Of a stretch of DNA of 54,780 nt, positions 30,884 to 39,970 are shown piece after piece. The stretch is from Chlorobiota bacterium. GTDB taxonomy: Bacteria; Bacteroidota; Bacteroidia; Bacteroidales; F082. The position numbers and the translations under genes are program-made. The stretch spans positions 1-54,780 of the forward strand of contig JAUVKF010000011.1 of NCBI GenBank assembly GCA_030596395.1, written 5' to 3'. Under the pieces are notes generated by a model. That model ran no database searches. It was not told the origin of the DNA and worked only from the letters and a program-made list of their open reading frames with translations. Positions within the stretch are counted from its first letter, which is position 1. Every line of letters starts with the position of its first letter.

Positions 30884-32245
30884 TCACAATAGTTTCTCCA
30901 CAAAATCCTGGACTTTACCTACCGGGATAATTTCAATCTTAGCTTGTTTTTTGTCTATTCCTTTTATGTTGTAACGGGAAATCATTATTCTTTCAAAACC
31001 AAGTTTTTCAGCTTCTGAAATACGGCTCTCAATCCTGCTGACTGCCCTTATCTCTCCGGATAATCCAACTTCCCCCGCGAAACAAATATTGTCGCTGATA
31101 GCCATATCTTCTGCCGAAGAAAGTACTGCCGCAACAACAGCAAGATCAATGGCAGGGTCATCAACCCTAATGCCTCCTGCAATATTTAAGAATACATCTT
31201 TGGTGCTCATTTTAAAACCGCTTCGTTTTTCGAGCACGGCAAGCAACATATTCATGCGCCGCAAATCGAAACCTGTTGATGAACGCTGAGGTGTGCCATA
31301 TGCAGCCGGTCCAACCAGGGCCTGTGTTTCGATGAGCATGGGGCGTTGACCTTCAATCATGGCGGCGATGGCTACACCACTCATGTCCTCATCGCGCTGA
31401 GAAAGCAATAATTCACTGGGGTTTGATACCTCGCGAAGCCCGCCCGATTGCATTTCAAAAATGCCAAGTTCAGAGGTAGAACCAAAGCGGTTTTTTACTG
31501 ATCGAAGAATGCGGAATCCATAATGCCGGTCACCTTCAAACTGCAAAACCGTATCCACCATGTGTTCCAGTAATTTTGGCCCGGCAAGGGAGCCATCTTT
31601 TGTAATATGGCCAATAAGTATAACAGGAATGTTGGTGGTTTTAGCGAATCGCTGCAATTCGCCGGCGGTTTCACGGATTTGAGAAATACTACCTGCAGAT
31701 GATTCGAGGCTATCAGTATAAAGAGTTTGAATGGAGTCAATTATGATAATGTCAGGGCCCATTTCACCAATATGCCTGAAAATTTCTCCGGTAAAAGTTT
31801 CATTCAGAATGTAGCAATCGGGGTTATTGATCCCAATTCTGTCGGCCCTCATTTTTAATTGCTGGTTGCTTTCTTCGCCTGAGACATAAAGAATTTTACT
31901 TTTCGACATATTCAAGGCTACCTGGAGGAGTAATGTAGATTTACCAATACCGGGTTCGCCTCCAATCAGGACAATTGAACCAGGAACAATTCCGCCACCT
32001 AATACACGGTTCAATTCCTCAGACCGGGTATCAACCCGAGTTTCTTTTTCATAAGTGATTTCTTTTACAGGTGTTGGGATGCTTTTAAAATCCTCGGCCT
32101 GGTACTTTTTGTGTTTTTTATCGGGTTTGCTTATAACCTCTTCAACGTAGGTATTCCATTCGCCGCATGCCGGGCATTTACCCAACCATTTACTGGATTG
32201 GTTGCCGCAATTCTGACAAAAAAAGGTGGTTTTGGTTTTGGCCAT
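30884..32245 (-). CDS. radA: DNA repair protein RadA
   Basis: About 453 residues starting MAKTKTTFFCQNCGNQSSKW. A four-Cys zinc finger (CQNCG...CPACGEW) is followed by Walker A GGEPGIGKSTLLLQ, Walker B DIIIIDSIQTLY, the RadA-specific KNRFG motif, and a C-terminal Lon-like domain (DPAIDLAVVAAVLSSAED). It assists RecA branch migration. The ORF extends upstream to 32401 but the ATG at 32245 follows a TATTTTTG box and puts the zinc finger at the usual place. Confidence 0.94.
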   Translation of the reverse strand: MAKTKTTFFCQNCGNQSSKWLGKCPACGEWNTYVEEVISKPDKKHKKYQAEDFKSIPTPVKEITYEKETRVDTRSEELNRVLGGGIVPGSIVLIGGEPGIGKSTLLLQVALNMSKSKILYVSGEESNQQLKMRADRIGINNPDCYILNETFTGEIFRHIGEMGPDIIIIDSIQTLYTDSLESSAGSISQIRETAGELQRFAKTTNIPVILIGHITKDGSLAGPKLLEHMVDTVLQFEGDRHYGFRILRSVKNRFGSTSELGIFEMQSGGLREVSNPSELLLSQRDEDMSGVAIAAMIEGQRPMLIETQALVGPAAYGTPQRSSTGFDLRRMNMLLAVLEKRSGFKMSTKDVFLNIAGGIRVDDPAIDLAVVAAVLSSAEDMAISDNICFAGEVGLSGEIRAVSRIESRISEAEKLGFERIMISRYNIKGIDKKQAKIEIIPVGKVQDFVEKLL

Positions 32246-32262
32246 GTTAAAATCTGTTGAAC

Positions 32263-32270
32263 CAAAAATA
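32263..32270 (-). promoter_or_regulatory. -7 box for radA
   Basis: Minus-strand TATTTTTG, about 17 bp before the radA ATG. It supports the shorter start. Confidence 0.55.
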
Positions 32271-32324
32271 CTATAATTAATAAAATAAAATAGAGAAAAA
32301 AGTCCTTTGGAAAAAGATGAAAAA

Positions 32325-32816
32325 TTAACCTTTTCTAATCTTCTCCTCAATAATTGTTGTGGAATATCCCGGCAGGAAATCAATGGTGACAACTTCACCA
32401 CCTTTTGCTTTTACAATATCATAACCAACAATATCATCGGCTTTGTAGTCGCTGCCTTTTACCAGCACATCCGGCTGAATAATTTTGATCATTTCGTAAG
32501 GCGTTTCTTCATCGAAAAGTACAACTGCATCAACAAAATGTAAAGCCGCAACAATAGTGGAGCGAGACTTTTCATCGGTAATGGGTCTGCCTTCTTTTTT
32601 GATCTTTATAACACTTTCATCAGTGTTTACACCAACTATTAAAACATCCCCTTCATCTTTTGCTTTGCTCAGGTAATCTATGTGACCAAGATGTAACAGA
32701 TCGAAACAACCGTTTGTCCAAACAATTTTCTTGTTAAAAAAACGCCATACGGCAAGCAGGTTAGCAAGTTTTTCTTTTGAAAGTATTTTCTTATCGATTA
32801 TTTCCAGGTTTTTCAT
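32325..32816 (-). CDS. D-glycero-beta-D-manno-heptose 1-phosphate adenylyltransferase (HldE C-terminal type)
   Basis: A 163-residue nucleotidyltransferase of the cytidylyltransferase-like fold. VWTNGCFDLLHLGHIDYLSKAK carries the HxGH motif. VGVNTDESVIKIKKEGRPI and VLVKGSDYKADDIVGYDIV match RfaE domain II. It activates heptose for LPS core synthesis. It stands alone, without the kinase domain. Its start overlaps the flippase stop by 26 bp. Confidence 0.88.
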   Translation of the reverse strand: MKNLEIIDKKILSKEKLANLLAVWRFFNKKIVWTNGCFDLLHLGHIDYLSKAKDEGDVLIVGVNTDESVIKIKKEGRPITDEKSRSTIVAALHFVDAVVLFDEETPYEMIKIIQPDVLVKGSDYKADDIVGYDIVKAKGGEVVTIDFLPGYSTTIIEEKIRKG

Positions 32817-33828
32817 TGAGTGGTTTTTGTTTTCGTGAGTAGATTCCGATTAAAAGATACGACAATGCCCCCAAAGTTACGTTTAAAATGGTTTGACCTG
32901 CATGTGCAATAGTTGCGTACGACATGGCCGCATTGGCTTCAACAACATAAAGTTCAGTGAGAATTACTTTTGTGATGTAATGATAAGCACCAATACCACC
33001 CGGAACAGGAGCAACCATTCCAAGGCTTCCCAACGCCATTACCGTTGATCCATCAAGGAAGGACAGCGTACTGGTTTCAGGAAGCATCCGAAAAGGCAAA
33101 TACACCATAACGATATAAAACAGCCAGATAATCAGCGTATAAAAAATGAACAATCCCTTCTGGCGCATTTTAATGATGGTTATTATACCGTTCCATAAAC
33201 CATCAATAAATTCCCTGATTTTATCATAAAAACGAAACGTTTTAATTCTTGCTTTAAAATACCAGACGATATATCCGGTCAGTAAGAGAATAAGAACAAT
33301 GACAACGGAGAAAATGATAATGCCGGTGATATTTGAAAAAACTTTGTTGATGAATGGTTCAATGATTTTGTAAACAAAACCACCTAATAAGTCGAGTTGA
33401 AAAATGACAATAAATAAAATTATTAGCACCAGGACAAAAAGGTCAAATACCCTTTCTGAGATGACAGTTCCGAATAAACTGTTAAATGGAATTTTTTCTT
33501 TTCGCGACAGCACGCCACACCTGGCAAATTCGCCCATGCGTGGAACAGCTGTATTAGCCATGTAACCAATCATCACTGAAAAAAATGTGCTGGATAGCCT
33601 TGTTTTATATCCAAGTGAATTGATGAGCAGATTCCATCGAAGTGAACGGACAATGTGCGAAAGAATGGCAAAAAACAAACCGAAAACCAGCCATCCATAT
33701 TCGGCGTTCATGATATCTACCCACACCTCACTCAAGTCTAATTTTCTGAAACCCAGCCAGAGTAACAAAAACCCAATACCCAGGAAAAACAGGTATTGAA
33801 GAACTGAAACAAGGTTTTTGCCTGTCAT
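32791..33828 (-). CDS. UPF0104 / lysylphosphatidylglycerol synthase-like membrane protein
   Basis: A 345-residue protein with about eight membrane helices. Family motifs include LSHIVRSLRWNLLINSLGY, MIGYMANTAVPRMGEFAR and GMVAPVPGGIGAYHYI. The family includes the membrane half of MprF and dolichol/phospholipid flippase-like proteins. It is located between panD and the heptose adenylyltransferase, which suggests an envelope-lipid or glycolipid role. The window has a second, unlinked copy at 37226-38281. Confidence 0.85.
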   Translation of the reverse strand: MTGKNLVSVLQYLFFLGIGFLLLWLGFRKLDLSEVWVDIMNAEYGWLVFGLFFAILSHIVRSLRWNLLINSLGYKTRLSSTFFSVMIGYMANTAVPRMGEFARCGVLSRKEKIPFNSLFGTVISERVFDLFVLVLIILFIVIFQLDLLGGFVYKIIEPFINKVFSNITGIIIFSVVIVLILLLTGYIVWYFKARIKTFRFYDKIREFIDGLWNGIITIIKMRQKGLFIFYTLIIWLFYIVMVYLPFRMLPETSTLSFLDGSTVMALGSLGMVAPVPGGIGAYHYITKVILTELYVVEANAAMSYATIAHAGQTILNVTLGALSYLLIGIYSRKQKPLNEKPGNNR

Positions 33829-33844
33829 CCCGATGGTTGTGGTT

Positions 33845-34189
33845 TTAAATTTGGTTATTTTTATCAGGGAATATTATGGCAGGTTTAAATGATTTTGCCT
33901 CTTCAAAATCAAGGCTGGCATAGGATACAATGATTACCAAATCGCCAACGGCAGCTTTACGGGCAGCAGCGCCATTGAGTGAAATACTGCCTGAACCTCG
34001 ATCACCCTTGATCACATATGTAGTAAGCCGTTCACCATTGTTGATGTTTAATATATCAACTTTTTCGTTTTCTATCAGGTTGGCAGCATCCATCAGATCT
34101 TCATCAATAGCAATACTACCGATATAGTTGAGGTCGGCCTGGGTGATGGTGGCCCTGTGAATTTTAGATTTAATTACTTCAATGTTCAT
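33845..34189 (-). CDS. panD: Aspartate 1-decarboxylase
   Basis: A 114-residue pyruvoyl enzyme. The self-cleavage site is G24-S25 in [14 protein letters not shown]9 in [23 protein letters not shown] and the [19 protein letters not shown] segment complete the family. It makes beta-alanine for pantothenate. It lies 28 bp downstream of panC and 16 bp upstream of the flippase gene. Confidence 0.94.
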   Translation of the reverse strand: MNIEVIKSKIHRATITQADLNYIGSIAIDEDLMDAANLIENEKVDILNINNGERLTTYVIKGDRGSGSISLNGAAARKAAVGDLVIIVSYASLDFEEAKSFKPAIIFPDKNNQI

Positions 34190-34217
34190 TGCCTTAATTA
34201 TCTGGGGGACAAAATTA

Positions 34218-35060
34218 TTAAATAATTCTTATATTATCGATCAACCTCACATTACCCAGTTGTACGGCCATAAATCCGCGTATTCCGGGGGCCTTGTTCC
34301 AGTTGATAACAGGCTGTAATTCCCTGTCATCAGCTATTTCAAAATATTCAAGTTCAAAGTGTGGCTGATCGGCAAATTGGTTTTGTAACCTGAATTTAAT
34401 TTCTTCAGGTACCATTTCATTAATGTGAGATTTTGCATCATTAAGAGCCTGAAATATAAATGGAGCAATAGCCCTTTCTTCGGCTGTTAATCGCTCATTT
34501 CGGGAAGACATGGCCAAACCGTCTTTTTCTCTGACTGTAGGACAGGTAACTATTTGGACAGGGATATTTTCCATTTCAACCAGCTTTTTAATAATGGCCA
34601 GTTGCTGATAATCTTTTTCACCAAAATACGCTTTATCAGGCCCAATGATGTCGAAAAGTTTTTTTACAACAATGGCCACACCGTTAAAATGACCGGGTCG
34701 GAAAGCTCCTTCCATTACATTTTCCAGTTTTCCAAAATCATATTTATAATCAACAGTTTCAGGATACATTTCATTAACCTCTGGTGAGAAAAGAAGGTCA
34801 CAATTTATTTCCTCAAGTGATTTTTTGTCTTTTTCCAGATCTCTTGGGTATTTCTTAAGGTCATCAGGATTATTAAATTGGATGGGGTTTACAAAAATAC
34901 TGACAACAAGTACATCATTCTCTTTTTTTGCTCTTCTCATCAAATCAAGATGTCCATCGTGCAAAGCGCCCATGGTTGGCACAAAACCAATGGCTTTCCC
35001 CTCGTTTCTATATTGGTCAAGCGTTTTGACAGTGTCTGATATAGTTGAAAAAATATTCAT
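34218..35060 (-). CDS. panC: Pantothenate synthetase
   Basis: About 280 residues starting [39 protein letters not shown] carries the first HxGH motif. [39 protein letters not shown] and [12 protein letters not shown] (KMSKS-like) follow. It condenses pantoate and beta-alanine. The ORF extends to 35096, but the ATG at 35060 lies right after a TAATTTTG box, so the mRNA is probably leaderless or nearly so. Confidence 0.94.
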   Translation of the reverse strand: MNIFSTISDTVKTLDQYRNEGKAIGFVPTMGALHDGHLDLMRRAKKENDVLVVSIFVNPIQFNNPDDLKKYPRDLEKDKKSLEEINCDLLFSPEVNEMYPETVDYKYDFGKLENVMEGAFRPGHFNGVAIVVKKLFDIIGPDKAYFGEKDYQQLAIIKKLVEMENIPVQIVTCPTVREKDGLAMSSRNERLTAEERAIAPFIFQALNDAKSHINEMVPEEIKFRLQNQFADQPHFELEYFEIADDRELQPVINWNKAPGIRGFMAVQLGNVRLIDNIRII

Positions 35061-35065
35061 TACTG

Positions 35066-35073
35066 CAAAATTA
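35066..35073 (-). promoter_or_regulatory. -7 box for panC
   Basis: Minus-strand TAATTTTG ending 5 bp before the panC ATG, which implies a near-leaderless transcript. Confidence 0.55.
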
Positions 35074-35131
35074 GCACTGTACAGATCTAAAAGCAAGCTG
35101 GATGAAGAATAGTTTATTGAAACAGGTATAA

Positions 35132-35653
35132 TTACAATTTGGCTTTGTTTATAATTTTGGCCAAATCTTTTTCCAATGATTTTTTTGGGGTTTCAATAAT
35201 ACGCCCCAACTCTTTGCCGTTTTGCGAGATTATAAAAGTTGGAACCAGCACGATGTCAAGATGTTCAATATTGGTTACAAAAGCTATTTTTTTCCGGCTC
35301 ACACCAATTACCGTCATTCGCTTTTCATTATATCCGGCCTTATCCAGTACTTTAAAAAAACGGGGAACCTGTATTCTGCTATCTGAACACCATGTGCCAA
35401 ACACAACGGTAATGTCAACCAGGTTAATCTTGACCTTCATTTTTTCAATATATTTTTCCGAGGGCTCATAAACTTCATACTGGCTCTTGAAATACAAACC
35501 ATATTCCCCTTGCTTGAGTCCGTTACGGTCGCATTTTCCAACCATTACATCTTTATTTAGATCCGGATCTTTGATAATAGTATTGAGATTTTGTGAAACT
35601 GCAATCTGAATCGAAAAAAGAAACAAAACCATGTAAAATACTGATGCTTTCAT
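35132..35653 (-). CDS. Exported thioredoxin-like protein
   Basis: A 173-residue protein with a signal peptide (MKASVFYMVLFLFSIQIAVSQ). A thioredoxin fold has ITVVFGTWCSDSRIQVPRFFKVL, where the active site is WCSDS with a single Cys instead of CxxC. The cis-Pro lies in LVPTFIISQNGKELGRI. The lone Cys suggests a non-oxidoreductase or one-Cys role. It has its own promoter, divergent from the ZIP transporter gene. Confidence 0.8.
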   Translation of the reverse strand: MKASVFYMVLFLFSIQIAVSQNLNTIIKDPDLNKDVMVGKCDRNGLKQGEYGLYFKSQYEVYEPSEKYIEKMKVKINLVDITVVFGTWCSDSRIQVPRFFKVLDKAGYNEKRMTVIGVSRKKIAFVTNIEHLDIVLVPTFIISQNGKELGRIIETPKKSLEKDLAKIINKAKL

Positions 35654-35679
35654 TTTTAACAGCTATTAATTACAACTGG

Positions 35680-35687
35680 CAAAAGTA
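35680..35687 (-). promoter_or_regulatory. -7 box for the thioredoxin-like gene
   Basis: Minus-strand TACTTTTG, about 27 bp before the ATG. Confidence 0.5.
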
Positions 35688-35711
35688 GAACAATTCATTG
35701 AACAAAATCAC

Positions 35712-35719
35712 TACATTTG
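35712..35719 (+). promoter_or_regulatory. -7 box for the ZIP transporter gene
   Basis: TACATTTG, 22 bp before the TTG start at 35742. It is back to back with the divergent promoter at 35680. Confidence 0.55.
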
Positions 35720-35741
35720 GTGGACTTATAAAACAACAATT

Positions 35742-36551
35742 TTGGACTGGAATACCATACTCTTTGCATTCGGATTAACCTTATTCGCAGGCTTATCAAC
35801 CGGAATAGGGAGTGCAATCGCCTTTTTTGCCAAAAGAACGAATACCAAGTTCCTGTCACTGGCTTTAGGTTTTTCGGCCGGTGTGATGATCTATGTGTCG
35901 TTTGTTGAGATCATTGTAAAAGCCCGCGATTCTATAATTCCGGAAGTGGGTGATGTTGCCGGTTATTGGTACACCACGGCAGCTTTTTTCGGTGGGATAT
36001 TGTTTATTGCCATCATTGATAAATTTATCCCATCTGTTGAAAATCCCCATGAAATGCATAGTGTAGAGGAGATGGCTGATGAAAAAGCCATGAAGTCTGC
36101 TAAATTAATGCGGATGGGATTGTTTACGGCCCTTGCTATTGCCATTCATAATTTTCCTGAAGGACTTGCAACTTTTACTGCTGCTATAACCGAGCCAGCA
36201 TTGGGTGTGGCCATCGCTGTGGCCATCGCCATTCATAATATCCCTGAAGGGATTGCGGTTTCGGTACCTGTTTATTATGCTACAGGAAGCAAGAAGAAAG
36301 CTTTCTGGCTCTCTTTTTTGTCGGGCCTTGCTGAGCCGGTAGGAGCATTAATCGGATACCTGATCTTAATGCCATTTATGAGTCCGGTAGTTTTCGGTGT
36401 TTTGTTTGCCGGAGTTGCAGGAATCATGGTCTTTATTTCAATGGATGAGTTGTTGCCTGCCGCAGAAGAATATGGTGAACACCATCTTTCTATTTATGGT
36501 CTGATTGCTGGTATGGCAGTTATGGCGCTGAGTTTATTGATGTTCCTATAA
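35742..36551 (+). CDS. zupT: ZIP-family zinc transporter (ZupT)
   Basis: A 269-residue polytopic protein with eight helices, TTG start. The paired helices [13 protein letters not shown] and [21 protein letters not shown] carry the HNxPEG metal-binding motifs of the ZupT branch. [18 protein letters not shown] and [17 protein letters not shown] also fit. It imports Zn2+ and other divalent metals. Confidence 0.94.
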   Translation: MDWNTILFAFGLTLFAGLSTGIGSAIAFFAKRTNTKFLSLALGFSAGVMIYVSFVEIIVKARDSIIPEVGDVAGYWYTTAAFFGGILFIAIIDKFIPSVENPHEMHSVEEMADEKAMKSAKLMRMGLFTALAIAIHNFPEGLATFTAAITEPALGVAIAVAIAIHNIPEGIAVSVPVYYATGSKKKAFWLSFLSGLAEPVGALIGYLILMPFMSPVVFGVLFAGVAGIMVFISMDELLPAAEEYGEHHLSIYGLIAGMAVMALSLLMFL

Positions 36552-36558
36552 AACAAAA

Positions 36559-36579
36559 AATCCCGCAAATAGCGGGATT
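36559..36579. terminator. Bidirectional intrinsic terminator
   Basis: The stem AATCCCGC / GCGGGATT with loop AAATA, preceded by an A-run. It lies between convergent zupT and the Hsp20 gene. Confidence 0.85.
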
Positions 36580-36600
36580 CCTCATGAAAATTATTAACGC

Positions 36601-37020
36601 TTAGTTTACACTAATCTCGCGTGTCAATTTTGCCTTTTCGTCTTTCGGTAATGTAATCATCAAAATGCCATCCGTGTAATCAGCTTTGATCTTTTCAGCC
36701 AAAATGGTTTTTGGTAACCTGAAAGAGCGGCTGAAGCTGCTGTAAACAAACTCCCTGCGTGTGTAGTTGTCTTTCTCTTCTTCTTTTTCTTCTTTTTGTT
36801 CTGTCGAGACGGTTAGTACCTGGTTGTCGAGATTGATCTTAAAATCGTTTTTCTTCATACCCGGAACAGCCATTTCCAATGTGAATTGCTTATCGTCTTC
36901 CTGGATGTTTACAGCCGGAGTATCACCACTATTTGTGGTTTCGTTGTTGTAGAATTCATTTTCAAAGTCACGGAAAAATCCGTGTCCGAAAGGTCTGTGA
37001 TTAAATCTAATTAAGTTCAT
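36601..37020 (-). CDS. Small heat-shock protein (Hsp20)
   Basis: A 139-residue alpha-crystallin-domain protein. The core runs from AVNIQEDDKQFTLEMAVPGMKKNDFKI to YTDGILMITLPKDEKAK, with the A-x-x-x-N-G-x-L-type motif replaced by YTDGILMITLP. A charged loop (EEKEEEKDNY) is typical. It is an ATP-independent chaperone. The ~200-bp upstream region is AT-rich and shows no CIRCE-type inverted repeat. Confidence 0.93.
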   Translation of the reverse strand: MNLIRFNHRPFGHGFFRDFENEFYNNETTNSGDTPAVNIQEDDKQFTLEMAVPGMKKNDFKINLDNQVLTVSTEQKEEKEEEKDNYTRREFVYSSFSRSFRLPKTILAEKIKADYTDGILMITLPKDEKAKLTREISVN

Positions 37021-37188
37021 ATTATTTCCTTTTTTAAAATTTATTTTTTAATTGATATCAAAACCAATAGTTCAATTACTATTCCATTGCCGAAAACAAA
37101 TTTTATAAATGACATAATGGCTGTTTAGAAAGGTTAAGCCTGTCAAAATGACCGGATTACAAAATGTATATACCTATATTTCTGTAAT

Positions 37189-37204
37189 TAGTTTTGTACC
37201 TTTG
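37189..37204 (+). promoter_or_regulatory. Two overlapping -7 boxes (TAGTTTTG, TACCTTTG)
   Basis: Both match TAnnTTTG and lie inside the nominal long ORF of the second UPF0104 protein, so translation probably starts downstream. Confidence 0.5.
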
Positions 37205-37225
37205 CGCTCCTTAAATGAGTCAGCA

Positions 37226-38281
37226 TTGGATAAGATAGTTAACAGTTTACGACCACAACGAATCATCTGGCCAATATTAATTGGTGTAGCGGTTAGTTTG
37301 ACCATGCTGATCAACAAATTCGACAAAGACACCTTCTCCTTTCTGGAGTTTACCTGGCGCACTTTCTATTATATTTTTCTTGCATCATTGATGATGGTCG
37401 TCCGTGATGTTGCATATATGTATCGTATTATCATCCTCACCGGCAACAGGATGACCTGGAAACAGGCTTTTAGTATCATTATGTTATGGGAATTCAGTTC
37501 AGCTGTTTCTCCATCAATTGTAGGTGGTACCGGACCTGCTATTTTTATTTTACACAAAGAGGGAATAACAGTAGGTAACAGCACTGCGGTTGTTTTAACT
37601 GCCATTTTTCTGGATGAATTGTTTTTCATCATTTCGGTTCCTGTTGTTTATGCAATCTATGGGAGTAATATTTTCCCTCCCGAGTCAGTAAAAATTGACG
37701 AAATCATCTTTGCCTTTTATTTTGGGTATGCAATTATCCTGATTTATACTTTATTTCTTGCATACGCCCTCTTTGTCAACCCGCAGATGTTCAAATCGTT
37801 TATCTCGTGGGTTTTTCTTTTTCCAATTCTTGTCAGGTGGCGGATGCGTGCACGTAAGTCAGCAAACCAACTAATCCGTACTTCCCGGGTTATACGCAGG
37901 AAACCATTTATGTATTGGTTTAAAAGCATGATGGCAACCATTTTTTCCTGGACGGGCAGGTATTGGGTTGTCAATTTTATGCTGATGGCTTTCTTTTCTG
38001 AAAAATATAGTTTTTCAGACCAGTTTCTGATCTACGGCCGACAATTAAGTATGTGGATCATTTTGCTGGTTAGCCCTACACCAGGCGGTAGTGGAGTTGC
38101 AGAATTTGTATTTTCTGATTTTCTGGGTGATTTCATACCCAATGCTTCCTGGTATGCCCCTCTGGCTATATTTTGGAGATTAATCACCTACTATCCATAC
38201 CTATTTATAGGGGCAATTTTATTGCCCATATGGGTAAAAAGGGTTTTTAGAAAAGAAAAATCTTATAAAGAGATTAAGTAG
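37226..38281 (+). CDS. Second UPF0104 / LPG-synthase-like membrane protein
   Basis: About 351 residues with eight or so helices. The frame opens at 37148, but two promoter-like boxes at 37189-37204 make the TTG at 37226 the likely start (LDKIVNSLRPQRI...). It has FSSAVSPSIVGGTGPAIFILHKEG, VSPTPGGSGVAEFVF and a basic C-terminal tail. These are the conserved blocks of the UPF0104 family. It sits apart from any lipid operon and is a divergent paralogue of the protein at 32791-33828. Confidence 0.85.
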   Translation: MDKIVNSLRPQRIIWPILIGVAVSLTMLINKFDKDTFSFLEFTWRTFYYIFLASLMMVVRDVAYMYRIIILTGNRMTWKQAFSIIMLWEFSSAVSPSIVGGTGPAIFILHKEGITVGNSTAVVLTAIFLDELFFIISVPVVYAIYGSNIFPPESVKIDEIIFAFYFGYAIILIYTLFLAYALFVNPQMFKSFISWVFLFPILVRWRMRARKSANQLIRTSRVIRRKPFMYWFKSMMATIFSWTGRYWVVNFMLMAFFSEKYSFSDQFLIYGRQLSMWIILLVSPTPGGSGVAEFVFSDFLGDFIPNASWYAPLAIFWRLITYYPYLFIGAILLPIWVKRVFRKEKSYKEIK

Positions 38282-38298
38282 AAAAAGTAATCGAATAA

Positions 38299-39801
38299 TT
38301 ATCCGCAATAAAAGAACCTGTTAACCAGATCCATTACTTTATTATCGTCGTTTTGAATTTTGGAAATAAGGCCTTTATCATTGTGCGATTTCAAGAAATC
38401 GGCCAGGCTTTGTAATACACTCTCCGGAAATACATTATACTTTTTATATACTTCCATCTGTTTGATTAACTGGTCTGCTGATTCAACACACGAAGCCGGC
38501 AATTGTGCCAGGCTGGCTTGCTTTTCTCTATGTTCTTCATCAAAAATATTAATGTCAACATACGTCTTTTCCGCAACTTTCAATGCATCCTTTATTTCAA
38601 ACCCATGACGCGCAGCAACCGTAAGTCCGGCAAGTAAAAGATAAATGTCGGAAGAACCATCCGGACAACGGAATTCAACTGTTTGCTTATCCGATAGGTC
38701 AATAATATCACCGCTTTCCTGAGGATTTACTGAATGGATCATGTTGGTTGGTGTTGACCATCCCAAAGGAACGCGGACTAACACCGAACGGTTACGATCT
38801 CCCCAACAAATATTGGTAGGGGCTTCCTGGTGTGGAACCAACCTGAAATATGAAGTGGGGTTAGTGTTGCCAAATGCAGTTAATGATGGAGCCAGCACCA
38901 TATAACCGGCAATAGCCTTTTTGGCTACATCACTTAATTCCCCGTTTTTTGTCATCTGGTTTTTGCCATCTTTCATTACACGTGTATGGATATGCAAACC
39001 ACTTCCGGCTTTGCCAACGGTAATTTTTGGCGCAAAAGTTACCTTTACTCCATATTGGGCAGCCAGTGTCCTGACGATCCATTTAGCTTTGACCAGTTGG
39101 TCAGCTGAGTCTTCTACATTAGTTGGGAGAAATTCAATTTCATTTTGTTCGTACACAAAACCACCTTTGGTAAAATTACCTACTTCAGAATGTCCGTATT
39201 TGATTATACCCCCTGCTTCGGCAATTAATTTCATGGCATGCGTCCTGAAACCATCCCATTTTGAAAATGGTGATGACTCATGATAACCACGTTGATCATG
39301 TGTCTTAAAATGGCCATCATCCTCACTGATAATATAATATTCCAATTCACCCATGGTTTCATACTCAAAACCGGTTTTTTCTTTAAATGCATCATGGGCT
39401 TTCTTGAGGATATTTTCCGGTGCTCCTTCCAATGCATTTCCATCACGGTCGTAGTAGGAGCATAGAATATCAAGTGTAGGCACTTCAGCAAACGGATTAA
39501 CGAATGCAGTTTTATAGCGTGGTATCACATATAAATCACTCGATCCTGATTCAACAAACGGGAACAAGCTTGAGCCATCAACCCTTTCGCCTGCAACCAG
39601 TATATTTTCAAGATGCTCACGGTTACTGATAACAAAATTTAAAGTCTTAAGCCTGCCATCCCAACCCGCATACCTGAAATTGATCATTTGAATGTCATGG
39701 TCTTCAATAAATCGGATCAAATCTTCCTTGGTAAGTTGTTCAGGATGTTTGTTCAGGTATTGAACAATCGGGTTCGGATTCATCGATATGGTGTTATTCA
39801 T
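38299..39801 (-). CDS. glnA: Glutamine synthetase
   Basis: About 500 residues, starting MNNTISMNPN. The beta-grasp N-domain contains WDGRLKTLNFVI, and the catalytic domain has GSGLHIHTRVM and NPTSYFRLVPHQEAPTNICWGDRNRSVLVRVP. EFRCPDGSSDIYLLLAGL near the C-terminus corresponds to the glutamate/ATP pocket. It makes glutamine from glutamate and ammonia. The adenylylation-loop Tyr is not obvious, and the N-terminus is slightly longer than enteric GlnA. An upstream TTG lies very near the promoter and is less likely. Confidence 0.92.
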   Translation of the reverse strand: MNNTISMNPNPIVQYLNKHPEQLTKEDLIRFIEDHDIQMINFRYAGWDGRLKTLNFVISNREHLENILVAGERVDGSSLFPFVESGSSDLYVIPRYKTAFVNPFAEVPTLDILCSYYDRDGNALEGAPENILKKAHDAFKEKTGFEYETMGELEYYIISEDDGHFKTHDQRGYHESSPFSKWDGFRTHAMKLIAEAGGIIKYGHSEVGNFTKGGFVYEQNEIEFLPTNVEDSADQLVKAKWIVRTLAAQYGVKVTFAPKITVGKAGSGLHIHTRVMKDGKNQMTKNGELSDVAKKAIAGYMVLAPSLTAFGNTNPTSYFRLVPHQEAPTNICWGDRNRSVLVRVPLGWSTPTNMIHSVNPQESGDIIDLSDKQTVEFRCPDGSSDIYLLLAGLTVAARHGFEIKDALKVAEKTYVDINIFDEEHREKQASLAQLPASCVESADQLIKQMEVYKKYNVFPESVLQSLADFLKSHNDKGLISKIQNDDNKVMDLVNRFFYCG

Positions 39802-39823
39802 ATGCTTTTGCAATTTGGGGAAA

Positions 39824-39831
39824 CAAACTTA
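39824..39831 (-). promoter_or_regulatory. -7 box for glutamine synthetase
   Basis: Minus-strand TAAGTTTG, 22 bp before the ATG at 39801. Confidence 0.55.
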
Positions 39832-39970
39832 CTAATTAAGTAGATTCTGTGAAAACCTGCATCATTCTTCCTATAATTTAGAATTAGACTTGATAAATAA
39901 TCCTAAAATTGAATTACTGGCAAAAGAGATCAGTGAAAAACTGAAATAAGCTCCGGAGAATCCTTGAGGC

